DNA from: Trichomonas tenax
Taxonomy: Eukaryota > Parabasalia > Trichomonadida > Trichomonadidae
Direction of reading: 5' to 3'
Length of the DNA: 25,464 bases
Assembly (NCBI GenBank): GCA_023091735.1
Contig: JALKBU010000767.1
Location: 1 to 25,464 of the forward strand
Made by a program: the position numbers and the translations under genes. This document shows, piece after piece, positions 9,721 to 17,217 of this stretch. Under the pieces are notes generated by a model. The model worked only from the letters and a program-made list of their open reading frames with translations, was not told the DNA's origin and did no database searches. Within the stretch, counting starts at the first letter, position 1; every line of letters begins with the position of its first letter.

Positions 9721-10791
9721 TTAGCAAGGAATATTAATGATCTGGAGTCTATAGCTCTTGAAGTTCCTGCTAGTGATCTCAATTAAATCATTCTCGGATC
9801 CAGCGTAAACAGTTGTATTTGGCGTTAAATCTCCTCTAAAGAAGCCTCTCCAAGACTGAATATCGAAGACAACACCAGATTCATCCATCATAGGGACTCT
9901 TATTGGCTCTCCAGTGAGCGGATCTGGAGAACCAATAAGAGGACAAGAAGACAAAAAGTCGTCATCAATCGTATTCTTTCGCTTCTTTTGGACGCCACCT
10001 TTTGCACCTGACGTCTTGATCTGATCTTCTAAAGCATTATAATGCTTCTCAGCAAGTTTTCTTGCACGTCCAATGGCCTCTTTGAGTCTATCCTTGTCTT
10101 CAGATGAAGCATATGACTTCTTTTCTTTCGTCTTGTTCGATGTTCTCGTTGTTGCTGGAATGTTTCGCACAGGCTTCTCCATCTTCGGTGCCTCGCCATC
10201 ATCAGACTTTAGGCACCCTTGGATGAAGTCGAAAGCTTCCTGTTCGAGTATCTTCAGCGAATTTGGTGGAACTGGTTTTTTAGAGCCCTGTTTGAAAACG
10301 AGTTTTCCATCTTCGATCGTATATCTGTCGTCATGTAATTTTCCGTCTTTTATGAGTAATCTGTAGAAATTCGAGCACTGATATCCAAGTCTGCCGCGAA
10401 TTGGAACAGCAAATAATCCCCAAAGTCCATCTTCGATCTCCAGCTCTTCTCTGAAGTACCTCAGTCTGTCCCTGAACTGTTCCTCCTCTTGGGAACTGAA
10501 TGGACCAGTTTTTTGAGGATCACCCGGTGGACGATTTCTGTAGAAGAATGTATTCGGATTTTTGATGATGTTTGTAAATGAATCTCTGCGAATTGGACTC
10601 CACATGTTCCAAACTTCTTGCGGAACATATTTTTTGAGCTCATTTGGAACAAGTTCGTTCTCAGCCAAACGAGCTTGAACATCTGACTTCGTTGACTTAC
10701 TTTCTGACGATTTTTTCTTCTGTTCTCCGCTTTTTTGTTCTTTCTTTTCGCCTTCTTTCTTCTCTTTAGCTTTCTTTTCAGACATTGACAT
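9721..10791 (-). CDS. Myb/SANT-like protein with C-terminal U-box-like domain
   Basis: An intact 356-residue protein beginning MSMSEKKAKEKK. Residues 1-40 are almost all Lys, Glu, Ser and Gln. Around 94-145 a Myb/SANT-like unit is visible: GPFSSQEEEQFRDRLRYF, then WGLFAVPIRGRLGYQCSNFY, with acidic helix 1, spaced Trp residues and the third-helix Y-Q-C-x-N-x-Y pattern. A basic region KKRKNTIDDD near 270 could be a nuclear signal. The C-terminal ~75 residues resemble a U-box, with CPLIGSPDPLTGEPIRVPMM, a Val-Phe-Asp plus Trp pair, and a closing DLIEITSRNFKSYRLQI. That fold normally recruits E2 enzymes for ubiquitin transfer. The pairing suggests a chromatin or transcription role, which is inferred. 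Stop TAA is followed by A, giving a TAAA overlap. GATAAAAAGTGACACA lies 3 nt upstream of the ATG. Confidence 0.72.
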   Translation of the reverse strand: MSMSEKKAKEKKEGEKKEQKSGEQKKKSSESKSTKSDVQARLAENELVPNELKKYVPQEVWNMWSPIRRDSFTNIIKNPNTFFYRNRPPGDPQKTGPFSSQEEEQFRDRLRYFREELEIEDGLWGLFAVPIRGRLGYQCSNFYRLLIKDGKLHDDRYTIEDGKLVFKQGSKKPVPPNSLKILEQEAFDFIQGCLKSDDGEAPKMEKPVRNIPATTRTSNKTKEKKSYASSEDKDRLKEAIGRARKLAEKHYNALEDQIKTSGAKGGVQKKRKNTIDDDFLSSCPLIGSPDPLTGEPIRVPMMDESGVVFDIQSWRGFFRGDLTPNTTVYAGSENDLIEITSRNFKSYRLQIINIPC

Positions 10792-10794
10792 TAG

Positions 10795-10810
10795 TGTGTC
10801 ACTTTTTATC
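10795..10810 (-). promoter_or_regulatory. Candidate core-promoter motif GATAAAAAGTGACACA
   Basis: The minus-strand 16-mer ends 3 nt before the ATG at 10791. It matches the string at 404-420 upstream of the RRM gene apart from a single C. The two genes are on opposite strands and unrelated, so this is unlikely to be a gene duplication. A positional promoter or start-site element is the simplest reading. Confidence 0.45.
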
Positions 10811-11139
10811 GCATCAATCTCGCTCTCATATATAAAACAATATTAAAGAGAAATCTCTTTTACCAATCATCTTATTTTGAGCTATATATGTTATATTTCT
10901 AATATGGAGAGAAAGTTGTTTTTGATTTTCGGTGTTTCTTCTAAAATTCAACCTTTTTATTATGACATTTTGAAACATTTGTACAATTATTATTAGATTA
11001 TCCACAATAAGTGGGAGCTGCTACATGATATCCAAGGCGATGGTTCATGAAAGAAGAAGTAATAATAATTAAAAAAAAATCAATACTTTATTCGCATATT
11101 ATTCTAAAATTGCGAAAAATGAGCCAAGCTAAAAATGCT

Positions 11140-11948
11140 TCATGATGAATAAGAAAGATACCTGACTCTGTCAACATCGAATTCTGTTAAATAAATACAC
11201 TCATAAAATGCGGAGCTATCTATATATAGTCCATCGAATAAATAAACAACTTTGCATGTGACTGAGCAAAGCAATATTGATCTATTCTTTTGATATTTAT
11301 ACCAATATTTATATATATCTATTGGAAGCTTGACAACAGTATTTTTTGGAATTATTATTGTATAAAATAATAACCTTTGAGAATTACAGTTAAGTTTTAT
11401 TTTATTCAAATCTATTAATACTAATATACTGCCTAATATCATGAATGCCAAGAATATTATGCTAAATATAGCAAAGTGATTAAAAATGAAAACAAGAATA
11501 AACCAAAAAAAAAGTTACAACAAATGCAAAAGGGAATGCTATGATGTAAAAAATCCAATAAAAAATATTACCAATAAATGTCCATGGTATTCAATCAAGA
11601 TAACCTTTGGCAAATAGTATTATGAAAAGAATCCAGCTGCATATTACAATAGAAGTTATAGCTTTTTCCTTTGTGAAAGGAGGTTAGTTATAACTATTGT
11701 TAGTCGCATATGTTTTGATGGGTGTTTCTGTGTCTGAAGAACCTGACTAATAGTTGACATTGCATCCTGGGATGTGAGAACGATTGTATTCCCATTTTGA
11801 ATACCACCTTCTTATGGTACTTGGATCGATGTTTGACGTCCAATTTCAGCAAAATTAATTTTATATCTTGAATTTTGTCTGAAATGTGCAAGAATCTCTT
11901 GCATCAATGTCTGGTCTTTCCAATAGTAATGATGATTTGTGCTTCTTG
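11140..11948 (-). pseudogene. Multi-span membrane protein, degenerate (C-terminal part)
   Basis: Minus-strand pieces in three frames join into one protein-like series. A soluble part reads QEILAHFRQNSRYKINFAEI, then a TAA at 11812-11814, then NTIVLTSQDAMSTISQVLQT and KHMRLTIVITNLLSQRKK. Membrane spans follow: AITSIVICSWILFIILFAKG, a TGA, then FYWIFYIIAFPFAFVVTFFL, then a frameshift, then FAIFSIIFLAFMILGSILVL. A tail runs to the stop near 11140. There are at least three hydrophobic spans and several breaks. I do not recognise the family. Similar-strand membrane fragments at 13899-14419 may be the front half of the same gene. Confidence 0.55.
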
Positions 11949-12043
11949 TCAACGAAGTCAAGTAAAATGAAGTCAAATCCGTTTAAATAAACGTACAAAA
12001 TAGAGTCAAACATTTAAAAATTGATTTATAAATACAATTAAAC

Positions 12044-12640
12044 ATGGTTTATGCAAAAGATATTGAACAAATTAAAAATATAATAATAGCGGTTAGAGCT
12101 TCACAAGGAGTTATAACACAATAGAGAGCAAATGAAACAAGCCTTTATTTTCATCAATCCATTTAATTATAAAACAGTATATTAATCCATTTAATACAAA
12201 ACTTATATCCAATCGGTTCTATCTATACATTTATGAATAGTACTAATCCTAGTATAGCTTTAGGATTTGGTATATGGACACAAATCGTTGATAGATTTTT
12301 GTATTGTGTTAATAGTAGTAATCAAACTGGTGGTTCTAAAAAGATATTTATTAATAACTTACCAGCACATAACCATTATATTAATTTAAACACTAATAAT
12401 AGTGGTAGTCATACACACTCAATAAGTAACAGAGATTATGTCAGCTGCAATAGTGGCAGTAAACATACAATTTCGCGATTTGATATTTCAAGCGATCCCA
12501 GAGAGTATAACACAGGTTTGAACATAGACGAAGCAGGAAATCACTCACATAACCTTAGTGGCAATACTAGTCTCACAGGTTCTGGAACAGATTATATGCC
12601 ACCGTACATTACTGTGTATGCTTGGTATAGAACTGATTAA
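12044..12640 (+). pseudogene. Phage tail-collar/baseplate-like protein of a viral-type element, 5' broken
   Basis: From ATG 12044 the frame reads MVYAKDIEQIKNIIIAVRAS and then stops at TAG 12122. Another frame continues MKQAFIFINPFNYKTVY, and the first frame returns at about 12203 with YPIGSIYTFMNSTNPS, GIWTQIVDRFLYCVN, a Gly/Ser/His-rich middle (AHNH, SHTHSIS, NHSHNLS) and the end MPPYITVYAWYRTD. The YPIGSIY, DRFL, PxHxH and PPYxxVYxW series is the hallmark of short phage tail-collar or receptor-binding structural proteins. The part from ATG 12233 (135 codons) is still open. Third positions are almost all A or T, unlike the cellular genes. It lies 30 nt before the HNH-like gene. Confidence 0.65.
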
Positions 12641-12670
12641 AAAACCTAATATTTAATCCTTAATTAAAAC

Positions 12671-13216
12671 ATGAGTGAAACAGTACCTAATAATTATGTT
12701 ACACTATCACATAATAACTTATATGAAATCTCTACGGAATATCTTTATGAAATAGGTAATATATTAAATAAGCATGTTCATAAGGAAATACCTGATACAC
12801 AAGGATATATTAGAGTTAAACTACAGAATAAAAGTTATTTCAAACATAAAATAATAGCAGATATATTTTTAGAAAATCCTAATGAATATAAATACGTAAC
12901 ACATATTAACGGAGATATTAAAGATAATCTTATGTGGCGTGATAAGAATATAATTCAAAGAAATAGATGTAAATATAATTATGTAAACGAATTACCTGAA
13001 CATGCTAGACAAATAACTAATTATGGTAAATATACGTTTAATAACATATATTATGGATTAAAGGATTTATATGCTTATATATATATTGGAAACAAATATA
13101 AAGTAATTCCACTTGAATATAATTTGAATAATAAATTATATGTAATAGATACATCTGATGGAGTTTCGAGATGTATTAAACATATGAAATTAATGAAAGA
13201 TATATTTAAAACCTAA
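12671..13216 (+). CDS. HNH-endonuclease-like protein of the viral-type cassette
   Basis: An intact 181-residue frame beginning MSETVPNNYVTLSHNN. Residues about 45-95 follow the HNH_3-type homing-endonuclease layout: GYIRVKL, then KHKIIADIFLENPNEY, then THINGDIKDNLMW. The two expected His residues and the GD-x-x-DN segment are present, while the usual second Asn and N-L-x-W end are compressed to NLMW. Catalytic activity is therefore uncertain. Such proteins cleave DNA in homing or viral elements. Codons end in A or T nearly throughout, as in its neighbours. Confidence 0.6.
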   Translation: MSETVPNNYVTLSHNNLYEISTEYLYEIGNILNKHVHKEIPDTQGYIRVKLQNKSYFKHKIIADIFLENPNEYKYVTHINGDIKDNLMWRDKNIIQRNRCKYNYVNELPEHARQITNYGKYTFNNIYYGLKDLYAYIYIGNKYKVIPLEYNLNNKLYVIDTSDGVSRCIKHMKLMKDIFKT

Positions 13217-13222
13217 AAGAAA

Positions 13223-13327
13223 GTGTACAAAAAACGATTAGCTGCGTTGGCTGCTGGTAGACAAAAGAATCCAAGACTTCAAAAGAAATCTAAAGAAGAA
13301 GATACCGAAATTGGTTATGATAATTAA
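13223..13327 (+). CDS. Small basic ORF of the viral-type cassette (start unclear)
   Basis: Just after the HNH-like stop, a 34-codon frame reads KKRLAALAAGRQKNPRLQKK and on to SKEEDTEIGYDN, ending in TAA. It begins at GTG 13223; no ATG is present, so the start codon may have decayed. The basic Arg/Lys-rich front and acidic tail look like a small nucleic-acid-binding or virion peptide. No family is assigned. Confidence 0.35.
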   Translation: MYKKRLAALAAGRQKNPRLQKKSKEEDTEIGYDN

Positions 13328-13343
13328 TTAATAAATAAATATA

Positions 13344-13715
13344 TTATTTTTGTATATAGCTATTTAAACATTCCTTAAAGTTACAATACCTGTTATATGG
13401 ATTAATGTAATGTCCTTTGCCGTCATCACCATATAACATATAATTATTATGACAGTTCTGTTTTAATACAATTACTTTATTCATATAATAATTAATATAA
13501 TAAATCTTATCTTCAAATTCACTATAAAAGTAATTCTTAGTTAAATACGAAAATCTATTCTTCTGTATAACTGTATCGCAATACGGAATAAACTTAACAT
13601 CATATGGCTAAGTTATATATTCAGGATCTTTATCAGTATTTTTAAGTTTAACATCTGTATTAAACAACTTCTGGAATCTCTCTGGAAAAGAATACTGATA
13701 TTTATAACTTGACAT
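13344..13715 (-). pseudogene. Unknown protein of the viral-type cassette with one nonsense codon
   Basis: From ATG at 13715 the minus strand reads MSSYKYQYSFPERFQKLFNT, then DKDPEYIT, a TAG at 13608-13610, then PYDVKFIPYCDTVIQKNRFS, YYINYYMNKVIVLKQNCHNN and MLYGDDGKGHYINPYNRYCN, ending in TAA at 13344. That is 123 residues plus one internal stop. CAG to TAG would explain the stop. The protein is Tyr/Asn/Lys-rich with several Cys, and codon use matches the cassette. It converges with the HNH-like gene. Function unknown. Confidence 0.5.
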
Positions 13716-13795
13716 TTATTGGATAAAAATATTTATTATTTTTTAATTATTTTTGTAAATAAACATGATGAAAGTTATAAAGAAATAAATTTCAA

Positions 13796-13841
13796 AACAT
13801 TTAGATAACTTTTGCCGTAATGTAAAAGTTATCTAAATGTT
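13796..13841. repeat. Perfect 18-bp inverted repeat with 10-nt loop
   Basis: Arms 13796-13813 (AACATTTAGATAACTTTT) and 13824-13841 are exact reverse complements around the loop GCCGTAATGT. It sits 80 bp outside the cassette ORF and 57 bp before the end of the membrane-protein fossil, so it marks the junction between them. It could be a decayed element end or a hairpin of its own. Confidence 0.65.
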
Positions 13842-13898
13842 ATATACTAACTGCATGCTCTCAATTAATCTCAATTTTAATGCCACTCACATTGGAAG

Positions 13899-14419
13899 TC
13901 ATTTTGGAGGTAGTTTTGGAGCTTCATGGTTACATCGCCAAAAAGCAGACGCACACATACACAGCTGAAATAAAGCAGAAATTTTGTTATCTTCATCAAA
14001 TTCTTTATTGTCAATAAACTTCCAAACAGTATTTTCTTTCGAAAGACACACAATCGACTAAAGAGCTAAAGGGTATTTCATATATGAAAGAAAATTTGTT
14101 ATAAATAACATATTTAATTTTTTATTGATTAAAGGAACAAAATCAGGAAGTAATCTAGGAGCTGTTGGCTATTAGTTTATGTAGCCTAAGTAATGAACAA
14201 ATAAATCAGACTCTAAATAATCATTGGAATTTCATAAGTCTGAAGCAAAAATTCCGCGTAAGTAGCTACCGTGTTAGGTGTGAAAGTTGCTAACAGTATT
14301 GCTATAAATATTAGAATATAAATGATTGAAAAATCGATCGATGAGCATTTTCCAAGTAGAATCCAGTATGTGGTCATATCATCGCCTCCAGTATATGGAT
14401 TCGCTATAAGAGGAATCAA
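13899..14419 (-). pseudogene. Multi-span membrane protein fragment, degenerate
   Basis: The minus strand gives MTTYWILLGKCSSIDFSIIY and a following hydrophobic span (IYILIFIAILLATF), then TPNTVATYAEFLLQTYEIP, a one-base shift, YLESDLFVHYLGYIN, two stops, APRLLPDFVPLINKKLNMLF, NFLSYMKYPLAL, a TAG, and VWKFIDNKEFDEDNKISALF running to TGA at 13899-13901. The composition is clearly protein-like, but the frame has at least three stops and one shift. It is on the same strand as the membrane fossil at 11140-11948, with the viral-type cassette between. No family is recognised. Confidence 0.5.
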
Positions 14420-14453
14420 AAGTTACTTGTTATAAACAAGAATGTAAGCGATG

Positions 14454-14494
14454 GGCAAAAGTTTTTTAATCGTTGTGGCAAAGGTTTTTAATCG
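14454..14494. repeat. Near-tandem direct repeat GGCAAARGTTTTTTAATCG
   Basis: Copy one, GGCAAAAGTTTTTTAATCG (14454-14472), and copy two, GGCAAAGGTTTTTAATCG (14477-14494), are separated by 4 nt. They differ by one T in length and one substitution. The outer ends GGGC and GCCC are also complementary. Confidence 0.6.
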
Positions 14495-14725
14495 CCCTGA
14501 TCAAAATTTCAAATGCCTCCAAGAGGCTCTTGAATCATGAAAGCATTTGTTGCCTCAAATTTCAGACTTCCGCAGTCGGTTCCTTCTGGATGATTATGAA
14601 TAAATTTAACTTTTAAAATTCATCAGACACGAGATCGAATAGCCTTGGAGAAGAAATTCAGGATAGCGTTTGGTTTCCTCTTTCTGCTTTATGTTTATTT
14701 TAATCATTAAATGAACAAAAAAGAT

Positions 14726-14771
14726 AAGAGAGAAAAAGAGGAAGAGAGAAAAGGAAGAGAAGAAGGGAGGA
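14726..14771 (+). repeat. 46-nt uninterrupted purine tract
   Basis: All bases from 14726 to 14771 are A or G (AAGAGAGAAAAAGAGG type). Such mirror-like polypurine tracts can form triplex DNA or come from slippage. It lies 45 bp upstream of the GC-rich hairpin. Confidence 0.7.
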
Positions 14772-14816
14772 CATCTTTGATATTCGACTGGATTAGTTGA
14801 TTAGTGAACATGTCGA

Positions 14817-14888
14817 AGGCGATGGTAGTGCCGCTGCCGCGCCGTAACGCGCAGCGGCGCTATCATCGCCTGAAGCCCGATTTTTTTT
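14817..14888 (+). ncRNA. GC-rich hairpin followed by T8, candidate small structured RNA
   Basis: The 5' arm at 14817-14837 (AGGCGATGGTAGTGCCGCTG and C) pairs along its full 21 nt with 14851-14871 if read as RNA, using two G.U pairs. Past a single bulged C, three more pairs (GCG/CGC) close a six-base CCGTAA loop. The arms are about 65% GC in AT-rich surroundings. Nine bases later comes a run of eight T at 14881-14888, which resembles an RNA polymerase III stop. No convincing A and B boxes are seen, so transcription is unproven. A DNA palindrome left by a mobile element is the alternative. Confidence 0.4.
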
Positions 14889-15019
14889 AACTTCCAAAAT
14901 AGAAACATTATTTTAGAAACAAAATATATTAAACAAAAATGACTTGTAAAGCATATTTTGCTATGAAATTAGAATCCATTGTGACATGAATATGTTTTCA
15001 ATAACCAAGACTTTAATTA

Positions 15020-16427
15020 ATGAAATATTTGTCAATAGAGAAAAATTTGAATTCCTATGTGATTCCATACTTAAATATCAACAAATCAAATCTAAATGAT
15101 ATTGAATTAGTTAATACTCAGCCTGGAAATTCGGGCGTTGTTATCTTAAATCCAGGATTATATAATTTTATTGTTTCTGCAGCATCTGGAGGAAAATCAA
15201 ATAATAAAGATTATTCCGGAGGTCGAGGAAGTTACATCAAAGGTACTCTAAGGATTACCAATCAAATTTCAGTGACTGTTACTGTTGGAAGTCGAGGTCA
15301 AGACACTCCTGGAAGAACATCTGCAGGTGGTGGTTTTCCTAATTGAGGAAATACTGCTCCAACTTCTGGACCTACGTATCTTGCAGGTGGTGGAGGTGGT
15401 TCTTCGAGTATTAAAATCGGAGAATCATATGTTGACATTGCTGCAGGATGATCTGGTGCAAATAGTTGTTGCAATAGAATTCCTGGCGGACTTTTTGACA
15501 AGGGATATAAATACGGTAGTAGCTGTTCTCAGCTGGTAGAAACAACAGCAGATCAAAATAACCAACTTCAGGGCATGTCCATTTTATCAAATAATGATAT
15601 CAAATCCTCTCCAGTCCAGTGGCTCTGCAAGCGGTTCCTTTTCAAAAGATTTTTGCTAGTATGTGGGTGACAGTGGTTTGAGTTACTATGATATATCGTA
15701 CATGCAATCAACACCGATTCTTTTAGGTGGAAATCAAAATCCTCTTGCTTCCTTTGATGGCTTTGTTTCCATCACACAGATTTGTCCATCAAACTGTGAA
15801 GTTTGTGGAGCGAATAGATGTAATGATAGATATTTTATTTCTGGATCTGGTTGCGCTCCTTGTGACAGCAATTGTCTAACATGCTCAGAATCATCAGCAA
15901 AATGCACAAGTTGTTCAAATGGAATGTTCCTTGAAAATGATAAATATGTCTCACATTGCTCTGATGTATATTATCAATCAGGAAATAATTGCCGAGTTTG
16001 CGATGATAATTGCTTGACATGTTCTCAATGGTCAAATCAATGCACAAGTTGTAGGAATGGAATGTTCCTTGAAAATAATCAATGTGTTAAACTGTGCAGT
16101 CCTGGTTACTATCAATCAGGAAATAACTGCCTGAAGTGTGATAATAATTGTGCAACATGTTCAGGTTTATCGAGTAGATGTACAAGTTGTACAAATTCTA
16201 AGCTTGAGAATAACAGATGTGTTGATAGATGCAGTGATTCATATTTTGAAGAAAGTGATAGTTTCTACTCAGCATGTGATTCTAAATGTTTAACGTGTTC
16301 CATAAATTCGCATCATTGTACTTCATGCAGAAACAATCAACTCCTTCAAAATTTCGATTGTGTTTTTATCGAAATGAATGACCTTTTATGGTTGAATTTT
16401 TTGAGTTTTGCGATTTTGAACGAGTAA
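15020..16427 (+). pseudogene. Glycine-rich (ALK-like) and CxxC-repeat surface protein, broken
   Basis: From ATG 15020 the frame reads YLNINKSNLNDIELV, NPGLYNFIVSAASGGKS, GGRGSYIKGTLRI, VTVGSRGQDTPG and AGGGGGSSSIKIGES, the glycine-rich ALK-like module common in trichomonad surface proteins. It is interrupted by TGA at 15344 (GGFPN-stop-GNTAP) and TGA at 15449 (AAG-stop-SGAN), both where a Gly codon GGA is expected. A frameshift near 15580-15615 and a TAG at 15657 follow. From 15663 the frame is open through SYMQS, GFVSITQICPSNCEVCG and about four tandem furin/VSP-like units with CDxNCLTCS and CTSC motifs. The expected membrane span is missing. After NFDCV the coding sequence runs into the left end of the MITE-like element, which supplies the last residues and the TAA. 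Confidence 0.82.
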
Positions 16428-17036
16428 CCCCCCTATCAAGCCAAACTAAGAAGACATTTACATGCTTTTCAGGGGTGCTGAGTATGTTTATAGCATTTGC
16501 TTGTCTATTTAACTTGAGGATCTCCATGCCTCCATGATTTCAGCGGATTTTGACATGTAAAATAACGAAAGTCACGATTTTCGACACATATTATCTGATA
16601 TTTGTCATGTAAAGTCGAAAATTTGATATGTAATGTTACCAATGAGCAAATTTTATGTGAACTTGAGGTAGCATAACTTTAGGTTTGATCGATGTATGAG
16701 CAAAGGAATGCCGTTTGACTCCTGCGCGTAGCATATTTTTTCTTTTCTATTTTTTTGATTTTTCTACCGGAACTCGAGCAAAAATAAGCGAGCAAACGCT
16801 ATAATAGTGAGATGTATTTGTTATAATCATCAAAGAGATTCATAACAGAAGCCCATTAATGATTTGTAATGGGTTTCTGTTTGTAATCATATCATGATTA
16901 AGTAATATCTTGCTAAGATCATGAAACAGATTGCACCACTAGAATCAGCACCCCCAAAAAGCACGTAAATGTTTCATCAGATTCGTCCAGGAAGGGAGTT
17001 TACTCGTTAAAAATCTCAAAACTCAAAAAGGTCAAC
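16391..17036. mobile_element. MITE-like element, 646 bp with 93-bp imperfect terminal inverted repeats
   Basis: Bases 16391-16483 match the reverse complement of 16944-17036. The outer 37 bp differ at about four positions (both read TTTTTGAGTTTTG then AACGAGTAA). The middle ~27 bp is diverged. The inner ends share CATTTACRTGCTTTT and GGGGTGCTGA. The interior has no gene but carries a nested hairpin at 16844-16881. Short matches (ATCGAAATGA against ATCGAGATGA) outside the arms hint that the ends may extend a little. No clear target-site duplication is seen. It cuts into the 3' end of the surface-protein pseudogene. Confidence 0.7.
16844..16881. repeat. 15-bp hairpin inside the MITE-like element
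   Basis: AACAGAAGCCCATTA (16844-16858) pairs with TAATGGGTTTCTGTT (16867-16881) with one G.U in RNA and an 8-nt loop. Flanking ATAATCAT and ATGATTA add a second, outer stem. It is close to the middle of the interior right half of the element. Confidence 0.6.
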
Positions 17037-17041
17037 GAGAA

Positions 17042-17061
17042 AAAAAGTGGAGACACTTTTT
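17042..17061. repeat. Short hairpin with GAGA tetraloop
   Basis: AAAAAGTG (17042-17049), GAGA, CACTTTTT (17054-17061) form an 8-bp perfect stem with a GNRA-type loop, starting 6 bp outside the right end of the MITE-like element. Read on the minus strand, GATAAAAAGTG here shares 11 nt with the motif upstream of the gene at 10791. Confidence 0.5.
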
Positions 17062-17217
17062 ATCATCTCGATATATTTAAGCTGAAAGATGATAAATATT
17101 ACATTTATTTTAGGCAATGAATTAGGCATAACAATTCATAATAGGAAATTAATATAATGAATGCAAAAAAAGAAATACATTTCTGTCATATAAAAAATTA
17201 CGTAACAAAAACACAAA

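Larger units (their letters stand above)
12044..13715. mobile_element. Decayed viral-type cassette, probable Maverick/Polinton fragment
   Basis: Four closely packed frames (collar-like, HNH-like, small basic ORF, opposing unknown ORF) share very AT-rich codon use and gaps of 6-30 nt, quite unlike the surrounding genes. Maverick (Polinton) elements are known to be very abundant in T. vaginalis and carry virus-like gene sets. A phage-type collar protein beside an HNH-like protein fits such an element. No polymerase, integrase or terminal repeats are visible, so only an internal piece remains. The element name is an inference. Confidence 0.5.
14420..15019. other. Noncoding stretch with structured DNA
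   Basis: No gene is seen. It holds a near-tandem direct repeat (14454-14494), a 46-nt purine run (14726-14771), the GC-rich hairpin (14817-14871) and T8 (14881-14888), listed separately. Confidence 0.55.

Noticed and set aside
15285..15539. 84-codon Val/Leu-rich frame within the glycine-rich gene
   Set aside because: It is an out-of-frame reading of GGT/GGA-rich codons.
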